A DNA stretch of 64,000 nucleotides from Candidatus Hamiltonella defensa 5AT (Acyrthosiphon pisum) (GCF_000021705.1 NC_012751.1:434001-498000); one strand, 5' to 3'; counted from the first letter of the stretch, positions 1 through 10,353 are shown. Notes: generated by a model from the letters alone, not told the origin. Program-made: numbers and translations.

Positions 1-1054
1 ACTCAGGAAATTGGGCAAATAAGGAGATGCCATCCGATGTATTGAAAATATAGGCACTGCTTGACAACAATTGGTTTTTCCCTGCCCCCTCGCATTGATA
101 CGCATTTTTTATGATGACAGTCGTTTCTGCCTTATCTTTTGCTTTTAAAAGAATTTGCAGATCATATTGTTCATCATCATTGAGATGAAGTGTAAAGTCT
201 TTGATTTCCTCATATCTGTACTGAAAAGTGATCAAAGAGAGGGCCTCTTCTCCCTCGTCGTCAATCCTGACTGTCACCGGATGAGGTTGGGTATTTTTCA
301 GGATAATAGTGTGATCAATCCCCGGGCCCCCGCTGGTGATGCCCTGTTCCAGGATTAAGGTGTCGTTTCCCTCATGTCCCCAGATTTCATCTCTTCCTCC
401 CAATCCGTTCAGAATATTGTTTTTTTCATTCCCCACCAGATAATCCGGGGTGTTCATATGCCCATGAATATGCTCAATCTCTTTTAAATTCCCTATTAAG
501 GGCCAAAAATTTTCTGTTTGATTGATACGGAAACGCACTTCGTTTTTCTGTAAGTTAATCCCATATCCTTGATAAGGGGTGCCCTTTAAATCGCGCTCCG
601 CGATGATCAGATCTTCTCCCTCACCTCCGTTAAAATAACTTCGCGTCTCAGGCACAGTCGCCGTGAACAAATAAAAGACGTCGGCTTGATTGCCTCCCGT
701 ATAATGTTTCGTCCCGTCTCCCCCTTTAAAAATATTCTTTCTCTCTCCTTGCCCTCTGGCCCTGTCGTTGCCATCGCCCAAATGAAACAAGGTGGTCAGT
801 GGCCCCTGATTCACTCCTCGCTCTATCTTGAAGAGGGTGACGTTTTTTAAGGTTGGCTCGGGCCTGTCTGAGTGAGAAGTCGCCTCAATGAGGTCGTTTA
901 CCCCATGTAGAGGAGAGGGTTCAAAATAATAATGTTCACTGTCCACACTCTCAAGTTCATTTTTGGGGATATTCTGAACAGAAGAATATGCGTTTAATCT
1001 ACTTTCTACATCATCAGGATAAATATATTCTTCTAATGTTGTCACGACATCATA
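1..1054 (-). pseudogene. C-terminal RTX-repeat part of the left toxin gene, downstream of an in-frame stop; runs off the window
   Basis: Reading the minus strand on from the TAA at 1055-1057 in the same frame gives about 351 uninterrupted codons to the window edge. The translation holds glycine/aspartate-rich calcium-binding type motifs (FHLGDGNDRARG, NNILNGLGGRDEIWGHEGND) and resembles the C-terminal third of the toxin encoded at 4843-10218, for example the GNxxxDxF motif and the NILNGxGGxD block. It is therefore the natural continuation of the 1055-4603 gene. No good start codon with a ribosome site lies near its beginning, so it is probably not translated unless the stop is read through. 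RTX repeats normally fold with calcium after type I secretion; no secretion genes are in the window. Its true 3' end is outside the window. Confidence 0.75.
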
Positions 1055-4000
1055 TTAACCCAGATTATGAATAGGGACATGAAGACGGTTTTTTATGCGA
1101 ATAATTTTTTTAAAAAAGCGTTTTGTGAGTGTAAAGTCCCCTGCACTGTAGTAGTACTCTGCGATATCCGACCAGGCAGGTTGATCAAACAGGGCCTCTG
1201 CCTGTTTGTGTAATTTCCCGTCATAGTCTGCCCGAACCCGGGTGCGGGTCTGGTCATATCGCTCCTTGACGGGGGTACTGATATCCAGTCCCAAAAGAGC
1301 CCGCCCCAGGTTGTGCCATTTTTCTGTGGTGGTCAATTCAATGTGTTTTTGAAGATCTTCCAGCTGACGAAATCCCTTATAGAGCTGACTGGCGGCCAGC
1401 AAGACGACCCCCGCCCCCAGGCCGACAGGGCCCGCGAAGGCGGCCAGGGTCGCCGCGGTGGCAGACGCTGTCGTGGCGGCGATCAGATACCCCATCGCCA
1501 CAGAAATGGAGAGCAGCGCACCCGCCCAAGAAAGCGCCGCTTGCACAATCAAATCCTGTCTTCTGTCACGATCAGCTGTATCAGATAACGCCTTCAATGC
1601 ATTCACCCCCTCATAAATATCAAATCCGGCATTAAAGATTTGTAACACCGGCACGCCATATCGGGTTAAGAGACGCCCCAGGTCAAATTTTATTTTTTTT
1701 ATGTGGGAATACGACATCAGATGCTGACTCATTTTATTTAAATGCGTTCCCCATTGATGTAACCCCAGCCCGGCCAAATCCGTGAATATATTCGCACTTA
1801 AAGCGGCTTTGAGCAGGGTCAGTTGTCCGTTGAAATGGGTTCTCTGTTCCTGGGTTAAATGGATATTGTGCAGAAGTTCACTGACTGTGATCCATTCACG
1901 AAACGCCAGCCAGTACGCATAAAATTGCATTGAATGATGGAGACGGGTCATGATTTTTGCATGATGAGGGGAGGATAACGTTTTCAGGAGGCTCGTCTTT
2001 TTGACGCCGTCGGAAGAAGACTGAAAGGACTCTCTTGCGAGTAATGCTTTTAAAGCAGTGGCGTCCATTTTGTCTTCCATATTCCCACCCATTAAGAAAT
2101 TCCCTTGAGAAGCCTGCTGTGATTTTTTTCTCAATATGTCTATCGCGGTTTTAAAATGGGGATCGGAAATCTCTGTTTCAGAGAAATAAGAGGTTAATTT
2201 TTGAGCATGAAACTGCAGATCAGAGAAAGAAAATTCCGTCTGTTTAAAATCACGGGATGACAGGGTTCTGTTTTTTTTCATTACCCCCATTTTATCCATC
2301 AGGGCAGGCGCAAAAGACAGTCCTTCCATCGTGACTTCAGGCAATTTTTCAATCCACTTTTTTTCAGCGGTATAACCGGCCATCAAGGTATTGAAGTGCT
2401 CCAGCTCTGTCTTTGTTGATGGGGTCAGACGATCGAGATGGGCTTCCTTGATGGTGAAGCGGTAATGCCCTTCGAACTGTTCAAAACCATAAAGCTCTCC
2501 CCGGGTTTGATGACCATCGACTTTACAGTCCAGATACGCTTTCAGAAACCGGGTCAATCGATGAGGGCTGGTTTTTTTATGCTGAATGATTTCCCCAAAA
2601 TTCGGATCATAGAGCGTGAGCTTCTCTTCCTGGATGGCCAGTCCCAGGAGGTGTTTATCAGACAGTATCCAGTAGAACCCCTTTTTTTGAGGTAATTCCA
2701 CCGTCAAAGCGTCATTGGTTTGAAAAAAATGGGGATCATTTTTTTCTATCTTCTGTCTTAAGGAGGAAAATTTTTCGTTGAAGGCGCTTAATCGATGGGC
2801 ATCTTCCTGATTGAGGGGGATATCTGATTTTTGATGATTCAGGAAAGTATGGGTGCTGATGGCATTTGAAAAAAAGTCGGCCTCTCCCTGAGCCCTCATT
2901 TGGTTTTTCATCCATAACAGGCCCAGGGCATGGGTATCCCGATGTGAATCTTGATAGCCATTAAAAACATACACCGTTTGGGCAATGGCATGTAAAGAAA
3001 AATCGGGAGGATTTTCCTTGAACAATAAAGAAATCAAATCCAGGGTATGTCTGTTTTTAAGGATGTTCGCTTGAGAACAGATTTCCAGTGCCTGCTGATC
3101 GGTGAGCTGCGTGAATTTATGGTGAAGACTGTCCATCATTAATAACTTTTTCGCTTGAGACATCCATTGCTGATTTTCCCTGATATTGAAAATCACCGAC
3201 ATCAAGGCGTATTTATCCAAACCCTGCTGGTCATTTTGAAAAAATCCTTTGAATAACCGATGCATTCCTCCATCCTGCTCAATAAAATCATACGCCAACC
3301 TCCCCTCAGCAATTTTGCTGATGAGGGTGATGGCCTGTCTGACTCTGCCAGACAGAGTGTCAGCAGGGGTTAAATCACTGATCAGCTGCACATCCGTGAA
3401 GGGGCCCTGAATGAGGTCATCATTGAGTATCAATCGACCGCGGCTGTCGATTCGTTTATTCATCAACTGACGTATTTCATTCCATGAATGAAAGGGCAAT
3501 ATGAGTCTTTTTTCTGTATTTTGATAAAAAATCCTGAGTTCAATTTTATGGATTTTTTTTCTTTTTCTATCCTGTATGTAGCCTGTAATCTGCGCTTCAA
3601 TGTCCTCACTCAGCCGGAATTTTTTATTCTGTTTGTATAAATTAAACAAGGAAAGTATTAAATAATCCTCTTGATAATCAAATATTTTTCTCCAGGGCGT
3701 CTTGTCAATATCATTTTTTCTGGAAACGAACGGGGTGTAAACAATAGTTGCATTTTTGATATTCTTTAAATCAGAAAAATCATATCTTCTTTTTTCAGTC
3801 CCTGGGATCACACTGTAAAAAAGAGTGTGACTCATAAAATAATGCCATTGTTCATAATCTTCAAAAGAGAAAGCCCCGATGTTCGGATCAAAGAATGTCC
3901 AGTAATGTTTGTTGTCCTTTTTAATAAAACTGACGGCCATGGCATGTTGGCCAATACAGAGTAAATAATATTTATTTTCATTTAAATCTTTCAGTTGATG

Positions 4001-4603
4001 AAGAAAATGTAAATAGGAAATGTGGATACGTGAACTTAAATGCGTGATCAGGTTAGTCTGCTGAATATCAAATTTTAAGCCACTGGCCTCGACACTGTCT
4101 GCGTACTCTTTTCGGGCTTGAATAAAGAGATGTTGAGCGTAATTTCTCAAATCTTTTTTATGTTGAGACGATGTAGCATCTGTAGGGCTTTTTAACTCCT
4201 TTTTTAATTCTCTGGCGGCGATTTCCATCTCCTGACTGCTGTTGAGGGCGACCAGCTTTTCAAGTTCCGTGGATAAATGTTGACGACGATAGTGATTGAG
4301 GATTTTTTTCTTGACAGCATCAATATCTTCCACACCTTTTGTGGTGAGGGCGGCATCAGTTTCACTGTTCACCAGATTTTTTAACCAAAACAGATAATTT
4401 TTACCGCCCACCATAGGGTGATGGCGTTCTTCAATCAGATAACGAATCGATAAGGCCAGACATAGCCCCTTGTTTTCATAATAGGGCGATAATTGTTTGA
4501 TCAGATCAATTCTGTCTCTGGTTTTGATGCCAAAATAATCGTATTGATTAAATGTAAAAAAATGAGAGGGTGGAATGAAAGTCGTTGAATACTTCTGAGG
4601 CAT
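1055..4603 (-). CDS. Large toxin: N-terminal YopT-like (C58) protease module plus TcdA/TcdB-type pore-forming region, RTX end cut off by a stop
   Basis: The protein has 1182 residues. The start is the ATG at 4603, which follows AAGGAAG; an ATG 14 codons upstream lacks a ribosome site. The N-terminus has the order of a C58 cysteine protease triad: Cys48 in KGLCLALS, His220 in GQHAMAV and Asp239 in FFDPNIG. A second His/Asp block (DKHLLGLAI, LYDPNFGE) near residue 690 looks like a degenerate copy. The last 300 residues contain the hydrophobic helices and the FDIYEG...SWAGALLSI...AGPVGLGAG pattern of the TcdA/TcdB pore-forming family. Translation ends at TAA 1055-1057, although the frame continues into RTX repeats. 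The gene is divergent from the related toxin at 4843. Inferred role: a secreted toxin entering host membranes. Host target unknown. Confidence 0.75.
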   Translation of the reverse strand: MPQKYSTTFIPPSHFFTFNQYDYFGIKTRDRIDLIKQLSPYYENKGLCLALSIRYLIEERHHPMVGGKNYLFWLKNLVNSETDAALTTKGVEDIDAVKKKILNHYRRQHLSTELEKLVALNSSQEMEIAARELKKELKSPTDATSSQHKKDLRNYAQHLFIQARKEYADSVEASGLKFDIQQTNLITHLSSRIHISYLHFLHQLKDLNENKYYLLCIGQHAMAVSFIKKDNKHYWTFFDPNIGAFSFEDYEQWHYFMSHTLFYSVIPGTEKRRYDFSDLKNIKNATIVYTPFVSRKNDIDKTPWRKIFDYQEDYLILSLFNLYKQNKKFRLSEDIEAQITGYIQDRKRKKIHKIELRIFYQNTEKRLILPFHSWNEIRQLMNKRIDSRGRLILNDDLIQGPFTDVQLISDLTPADTLSGRVRQAITLISKIAEGRLAYDFIEQDGGMHRLFKGFFQNDQQGLDKYALMSVIFNIRENQQWMSQAKKLLMMDSLHHKFTQLTDQQALEICSQANILKNRHTLDLISLLFKENPPDFSLHAIAQTVYVFNGYQDSHRDTHALGLLWMKNQMRAQGEADFFSNAISTHTFLNHQKSDIPLNQEDAHRLSAFNEKFSSLRQKIEKNDPHFFQTNDALTVELPQKKGFYWILSDKHLLGLAIQEEKLTLYDPNFGEIIQHKKTSPHRLTRFLKAYLDCKVDGHQTRGELYGFEQFEGHYRFTIKEAHLDRLTPSTKTELEHFNTLMAGYTAEKKWIEKLPEVTMEGLSFAPALMDKMGVMKKNRTLSSRDFKQTEFSFSDLQFHAQKLTSYFSETEISDPHFKTAIDILRKKSQQASQGNFLMGGNMEDKMDATALKALLARESFQSSSDGVKKTSLLKTLSSPHHAKIMTRLHHSMQFYAYWLAFREWITVSELLHNIHLTQEQRTHFNGQLTLLKAALSANIFTDLAGLGLHQWGTHLNKMSQHLMSYSHIKKIKFDLGRLLTRYGVPVLQIFNAGFDIYEGVNALKALSDTADRDRRQDLIVQAALSWAGALLSISVAMGYLIAATTASATAATLAAFAGPVGLGAGVVLLAASQLYKGFRQLEDLQKHIELTTTEKWHNLGRALLGLDISTPVKERYDQTRTRVRADYDGKLHKQAEALFDQPAWSDIAEYYYSAGDFTLTKRFFKKIIRIKNRLHVPIHNLG

Positions 4604-4842
4604 AAAGTCACTTCCTTGTGATGTGTGAATGTCAATAAAAATCAATGAATGTCGCTTTAAGCAATATTATCAATTATGGCTAATTTTAGCTTGTTGTGAT
4701 AAAAAAATCAGGTTCTGACTCTCTTTAGCCGACTGGTATTCTTTGGTTAACCGAAAACAATGAAGAGAGTTAATGATCAGTCATTTATTTTATAGACTCC
4801 CCCCATCAAAACTTTTGTATTTTTTAAGGATGAAAAATCACC
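4604..4842. promoter_or_regulatory. Divergent intergenic region between the two toxin genes
   Basis: These 239 bases must hold the promoters of both divergent toxin genes, so the two may be co-regulated. The region is AT-rich. A short palindromic GGTTAACC lies near 4745, a possible operator, but I cannot name a regulator. The right gene has AAGGA about 12 bases before its ATG. Confidence 0.4.
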
Positions 4843-7800
4843 ATGACCCAAAAAAAATCTCCAGATTCTTTGATGACTTATCATCAATCTGACGTGCCTG
4901 TTCGTCGAAAAAAACGTACACCTACTGGTTTTGTACCGGTTGATCAATGGGAGGTTCAATCTGTCATCACAAGGTCTGATGGCGGTTCTACCCGATATGC
5001 GGGACAACTGATTATCCAGCTAGAAAATGATCCGATGATTCGACGGGCGGCCACGCGCCTGGCGGAAAAACACCCTGGCTCGGTCTTAGTGCAAGTTGAT
5101 CAAAAAAATACTTATCGTGTGTTATCGGGTTTTCCAAACACGCTTGAAGGCAAATTGCGTTGGCAAATAGTAGGACATGGCAGTGGGGTTCATACATCTG
5201 AGACACCCGCTGTTATTGGCACTCTCTCTGGTATGGACCCGGTTTATTTAGCTCAACTTTTAAAAAAGTTTAACCAGCATTTTAGTACAACATATGATAT
5301 CGACAGTACTCCAAACCGGATCAGTTTAGTAGGATGTGAACTGGCCAGGCCCACCTCCCCGAATTTTGCCACTCAATTTGCTCATGAGATGAAAAGCGTG
5401 GGTATTCTGGCCGACATATCGGCCAGAACAGAACTGGTGGCTGTGGCTCAGGGGTCTGGTAAAAAGTTCACCGCTAAAACGAAATTAACCAATCCTGCTC
5501 AGACGGCAGGGAATACGTTACTCTTAGGCTGGAACAAAAATGGCGAGCTGATACATAAAAAGCACAGCAGTGCCTTTCGGTTATTATCTCCTGTATTGGA
5601 GACCTGGGCACCCCAACATTTTACAGATCCTAAAAGAAACAGTAAGGAATTCAGGTATCTCGTTTATTCTTCTTCAATCAAAGATTTACTGTCTCGAAAG
5701 GGCATTTTTTCAAAAAACATCAGAGATAAACTGAGGCAATCTGATGTGATGTCTGCCAGTATCTTGTCAAATCAGACCCTCAGAGGCCATACGGTGGGCG
5801 TGATATTGGAGGTCCCCGAACAAAATATTTTGGCCGCCGCTCCGGATGAAAACATTATTGAACCTAAATTAGACGGGGTGATAAAAATATCCGATGATGA
5901 ACGCCCAGCAGTCAAAACACATGGGTTACAAAAAATTAATCAGATGATTAACGGCGAGCAATTACCACCAACAAACAGCACTCCCCTTTCTTCATTAGCG
6001 CGTAATGGTCTTTTAAATCAATTATTTTCCTACCCACAACGAGTCTCTGTGCCTGATGATATTATCCATAAAACCATCACGCGGAATACCGTGCTGGTAA
6101 CGGGACGACCAGATATCAATATTTATCCTCATTATCCTGTCACAGGAGAGATTAAAATCACCGGGCTGTTTTTGACAGGTTTTGATACTTCTGGAAATAC
6201 AGGAGAGGCACAAGGTTTTTCCTTGTCAGAGCAACTGACATCAAAAAATTTTCAGTTATTACGTGAAGCCGCTCGAGACATTACCCAAGAATTAAACATT
6301 GAATTAAAAGTCATCAAAATACGCCCGGGCACTGATGGTCCAAAGGGGCATCAGAGAAATATCACCCCACAAATCAATCAAGACAAATCGATCATGCCTT
6401 TAGATATGGCTCCTGATCAAAAAAATTTGGGGGCCTCTTTAATAGAGAACTTAAAACGAGTTTCGAGCTTAATCAACGACCTTTCCTCAAGGAAAGGGAG
6501 AGTATTTAAACCCTCTGATCTCAAACTGTTAACAGAGTTTTTTCATCTCTCATCAGGAGAACTCGACTGGCGAAAATTATATCAGACATTGTCTGATCCG
6601 CTGCTGTATTCTCAATTTATGAATCAAATACAAAGCCTGATGCAATTGAGTGACACTCACGATCAATTCATGAGCGTCACAGGCCAGTCTGCCTTAAGAA
6701 GAACCGCTGACTGGGATACCTTTGTCGTCGACAATCTGTTGAATTGGAACGAACGGATCAAAAAGCACAATCATACGCCTGAATGGCACTTTCAGATTCA
6801 TCCTTCCATGCAAGCAATTTATATGATTGATGGCAGTGAGTTGGCGCAACAAAAAGCAAAAAAAGTCAGTTTGGCTTATTTAAGCATGCTCACTCTGGAC
6901 AATAAGAATTTACGTTTAAAATTACTCAACGCATTTCAAACGCATGCTGAAATAAACGAACAAAAAATATTTGCTCCCCTCGATGATGAAGGCGCCAAAA
7001 TTTTTGGGCATCTGATTCATCAGTTGGAAGACACGTCTGTTTTTATGGAAAAAGGCCCCAGGAACCTCTCCCAGTTTTTTAACATCCTGGCTAATCAAAC
7101 AGCAGGATATTACCAGCTGCGTATGGGGGGACATATTTTAACGATAGCGAAACGTCAGGGAAAAAATCAACAAACGAACTGGTATCTCTATGATGCCAAT
7201 TTTGGCGAAATACAAATAACGATCCCTGATGTTGAAAAAACCAGTACTCCCATTAGATTACTGTTACATGACTATTTCACCCGTTTAAAAAATGTGCCTC
7301 AACAAGACAACAGGGCAGTAGTATTTGATGTGTATCAATTGAATGCAGATAAACTGTCCGCCTCCATTCCTTTTAAAAAACTGACACAATTTATCAGCAA
7401 TACTAACAACCTGTTATCGTCTTCATCGACCCATGAGCCCATTAAACTTCAGAAAAACAGAGTCAGCCAAACGATGTCCAGAACTTATCATACAGTCGGT
7501 ATGATAGGCCAGGCACATCAAGGGCTCTCCTGGATACGATCTGTCACATGCCTGTCTCATTACTGGCGCCGTCGCTCTGCCGAGCAATTAAATCCCTCCC
7601 AAAAACAGGCATTGGACTTTGAAGCTCAACTGGCCATCGCAGGTCTTCTGTACGATGTAGAGAGTACACTTTTAGAATCAGGTTTTAGGAAACTGGGCTC
7701 TCATCTGATTCAAAAATTCTCTTCTCAGGCCGTTCGGGTATTTGCTTCTAGAATACAGCGTTTACAATATGCGGCGGGACTCAAACTGGCTCGATATGGA

Positions 7801-10218
7801 GGCGCCTTCTTGAATATGCTGGGCACCGGTTTCGATATTTATCAAGCCCAAAAAGCCGCCACTGAACTGACAACGGAGACGGACCCTGATGTTCGACAGG
7901 ATTTACAGGTCAGTCTTGCCCTGTCTTCTTTAGGCGCTTCGATCGGTATTGCCAGCGGTCTGGCATTATTAACCTTAACAGGAAAAATGGCATTAATCGC
8001 CGGCGCGATGGGTATCGCCTTAGGGATTTTGACCGCTGTCGTGGGAGGCATTTATTTCTCAGTTCGTCAAGTGCAAGAAATCGAGCGCTACACTACCTTA
8101 ACGGGGTTACAAAAATTACGGACAGGCTGGTTGAAATTTTGGGGCGCAGAAGTGGACATTGAGATCACCAATCAGGTCACCAAAGGCAAGGCAGAAATAG
8201 AAGCTAAAAAAAATCTTCATCGGCAGTGTCAAAACACTTTTCAAGCATTATTGGATTCAGATGAACAAATAGAGGCAGTGTATTACAGCTCAGGAAAAAT
8301 CATTTTGGGAGAGTATCGATATAAAAAATTAACGGGCAAAAGATGGACTATGCTGGGCAATCGATTAATACCACAGTGTGAATATTTATTCATCAACAAC
8401 ATCAAAGATAAAATACTGCCCTCACAAGCGCTGGGCATTTTATCAAACTATCAAACCCAAAAATGGCAGAACCAACCTCTTTATGTTGATCTGCGTTTAG
8501 AAAACAGTGAGTACAAATTTTACGATATCGAAAGACTTTCACCGACTGATGATCAGATATCCCTTGACACTGATGCACATTCAGAGAGCATTTTATCTTT
8601 AAAAAGACCGGTCGAACCTTCCAGTTTCTCATCGCCCTCTGCTTCTGTTGTAAAATCCAATACCGCTGATTTTAAAAACCCTGCCAGGATTTATTTTTTT
8701 TTGGGAGACGGAGACGATGAAGTGGTCGGTCATCCAGAAAAAAGAAATATTTTTGACATCGGTGCCGGGGTCAAAAACTTTAAGGGAGGAAATCAATCCG
8801 ATATGTTTATATTTAATGGCACTTCGGCTCCCGCTCAACCCTGCGTATTCGATGGTATGAACGGGGTTAATTTTTTAGTAGCAAACAAAAAGCCATCACA
8901 AGGTGGATACTATGTCAATCTAAAGGAAGCCTCTTTTCATTTCACTCATGAACCTCAAAAAATCGCCAAATTAAAAAATATTGATCATGTAGAGACCTGT
9001 GCCGACACAGACGATGTGATTTTGGGCAACGCTCAAGCCAACATCCTTAATGGAAAGGGAGGGAAAGATAAACTGATGGGGTTTGATGGTAATGACATTT
9101 TAGTGGCACAGTCCGGCAAGCTGGATGGAGGAAAGGGCACAGATTCTTACCGTGTTTTACAAAATACCCGTAGCGAGCCAGCGATATTAATCATTGAAGA
9201 AGAAGAGGATCCAGAAGAATTCAGTCATGTTTTTTTAGATTATGCCGTGACGCAGATCATCAGTATTAAAAGGATCAAACAGCATGTGGTCATTGAATTA
9301 CGCAATGACAATCAGAGCATCACCACCCTAACATTATTTTATCTCTATTGCTCAGTTGAGCCAAAAACAAGAAAGTTAACCCAACAATATATTTTTTATA
9401 CCCAGGATGGCGTGATTTTTACGGGCCTCCCTGCTGAAATCGCGGTCAATCCTGATGAAGAAGAACCTGAGCCGCTCACTTTAATGGCACAATATGCCCC
9501 GAAATTTGATCAAACATTTCATTTCCCTAAAACTGACAGCGAAAAAGCCCCTGTCATCATTCAAAAAATGCCACATCAGAAACACCTTGGGGTTCTCGAT
9601 GTCAGAGGCGAAAAAAAACTATTGCCTGATTTTTTGAGATTGCTCCCCCAAGAAACGGGGTTTGATGATCATTTACAGGGAGATGAACTTAGAAACACCT
9701 TACACAGTAAAAAAGGTCAGGATATCCTGGAAGGCAAAGGCGAAAGAGATGTCTACATCATCGAAGACAGACCCATGGGAACAGAAGTGAGCATCAATAA
9801 TTATGATCAACCCGAAACGGGCGAACCCGAGCAAGACATTTTACTGCTGCCTTTTTTACTGGATGATATTGAGATAAGACAGGAAAAAAAGCATGTGATT
9901 TTGAGTCATCTCGATTCGCCCACAGAACATGTCACTATTCGTCTGATGAATTTTATGGAAGAGAAAAGCTATAGACATCTTTCCATCATGGATAAAGAAG
10001 GGCGAATACACACAGTGAGACTCAACTCCAGCGATGAACCAGATCTGATTGTAGATCAATTGATCCCGGATATTACCGTGAGCGACGGCCATCATATCTT
10101 AAGCCAGTTAAGACAAACCAATGCTGGATTTTCAGAGGTAGAGCAAGTCTTTAATATTCCTGGCGACAAAATTTTGCAGACTTTGCAGGCAAAAATGATA
10201 CCGGTTATCTCATCTTAA
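4843..10218 (+). CDS. Giant toxin: N-terminal C80 (MARTX/TcdB-type) cysteine protease, TcdA/TcdB-type pore-forming region, RTX-like C-terminus
   Basis: The protein has 1791 residues. Residues about 50-215 match the inositol-phosphate-activated autoprotease of MARTX and clostridial toxins: GQLIIQLENDP, KLRWQIVGHG with catalytic His112, and ISLVGCELA with catalytic Cys165. Residues about 240-500 are unrecognised. A His/Asp block near 760-790 (GGHILTIAK, LYDANFGEI) resembles the C58-like module of the left toxin but no convincing Cys was found. Residues about 890-1110 hold the hydrophobic GTGFDIYQA...LALSSLGASIGI region of TcdA/TcdB pore-forming proteins. RTX-like glycine/aspartate repeats begin near residue 1285 (FLGDGDDEV, NILNGKGGKDKLMG). 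Having the autoprotease first is unlike MARTX or TcdB, where it is internal. The frame is intact, so this copy is likely functional. No type I secretion genes are nearby. Confidence 0.85.
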   Translation: MTQKKSPDSLMTYHQSDVPVRRKKRTPTGFVPVDQWEVQSVITRSDGGSTRYAGQLIIQLENDPMIRRAATRLAEKHPGSVLVQVDQKNTYRVLSGFPNTLEGKLRWQIVGHGSGVHTSETPAVIGTLSGMDPVYLAQLLKKFNQHFSTTYDIDSTPNRISLVGCELARPTSPNFATQFAHEMKSVGILADISARTELVAVAQGSGKKFTAKTKLTNPAQTAGNTLLLGWNKNGELIHKKHSSAFRLLSPVLETWAPQHFTDPKRNSKEFRYLVYSSSIKDLLSRKGIFSKNIRDKLRQSDVMSASILSNQTLRGHTVGVILEVPEQNILAAAPDENIIEPKLDGVIKISDDERPAVKTHGLQKINQMINGEQLPPTNSTPLSSLARNGLLNQLFSYPQRVSVPDDIIHKTITRNTVLVTGRPDINIYPHYPVTGEIKITGLFLTGFDTSGNTGEAQGFSLSEQLTSKNFQLLREAARDITQELNIELKVIKIRPGTDGPKGHQRNITPQINQDKSIMPLDMAPDQKNLGASLIENLKRVSSLINDLSSRKGRVFKPSDLKLLTEFFHLSSGELDWRKLYQTLSDPLLYSQFMNQIQSLMQLSDTHDQFMSVTGQSALRRTADWDTFVVDNLLNWNERIKKHNHTPEWHFQIHPSMQAIYMIDGSELAQQKAKKVSLAYLSMLTLDNKNLRLKLLNAFQTHAEINEQKIFAPLDDEGAKIFGHLIHQLEDTSVFMEKGPRNLSQFFNILANQTAGYYQLRMGGHILTIAKRQGKNQQTNWYLYDANFGEIQITIPDVEKTSTPIRLLLHDYFTRLKNVPQQDNRAVVFDVYQLNADKLSASIPFKKLTQFISNTNNLLSSSSTHEPIKLQKNRVSQTMSRTYHTVGMIGQAHQGLSWIRSVTCLSHYWRRRSAEQLNPSQKQALDFEAQLAIAGLLYDVESTLLESGFRKLGSHLIQKFSSQAVRVFASRIQRLQYAAGLKLARYGGAFLNMLGTGFDIYQAQKAATELTTETDPDVRQDLQVSLALSSLGASIGIASGLALLTLTGKMALIAGAMGIALGILTAVVGGIYFSVRQVQEIERYTTLTGLQKLRTGWLKFWGAEVDIEITNQVTKGKAEIEAKKNLHRQCQNTFQALLDSDEQIEAVYYSSGKIILGEYRYKKLTGKRWTMLGNRLIPQCEYLFINNIKDKILPSQALGILSNYQTQKWQNQPLYVDLRLENSEYKFYDIERLSPTDDQISLDTDAHSESILSLKRPVEPSSFSSPSASVVKSNTADFKNPARIYFFLGDGDDEVVGHPEKRNIFDIGAGVKNFKGGNQSDMFIFNGTSAPAQPCVFDGMNGVNFLVANKKPSQGGYYVNLKEASFHFTHEPQKIAKLKNIDHVETCADTDDVILGNAQANILNGKGGKDKLMGFDGNDILVAQSGKLDGGKGTDSYRVLQNTRSEPAILIIEEEEDPEEFSHVFLDYAVTQIISIKRIKQHVVIELRNDNQSITTLTLFYLYCSVEPKTRKLTQQYIFYTQDGVIFTGLPAEIAVNPDEEEPEPLTLMAQYAPKFDQTFHFPKTDSEKAPVIIQKMPHQKHLGVLDVRGEKKLLPDFLRLLPQETGFDDHLQGDELRNTLHSKKGQDILEGKGERDVYIIEDRPMGTEVSINNYDQPETGEPEQDILLLPFLLDDIEIRQEKKHVILSHLDSPTEHVTIRLMNFMEEKSYRHLSIMDKEGRIHTVRLNSSDEPDLIVDQLIPDITVSDGHHILSQLRQTNAGFSEVEQVFNIPGDKILQTLQAKMIPVISS

Positions 10219-10353
10219 GGCTTGAAGCTTCTAAGGCGTTGGTGCATAGAGGTGTTAAGTTGTTACTTCCTCTTCCCCAAAGGGTTATGACACTATCAAC
10301 CTTACGGACGGAATGAGGGTACAGCGGCCAACTAAAGTTATGCAAGAGGTCTA

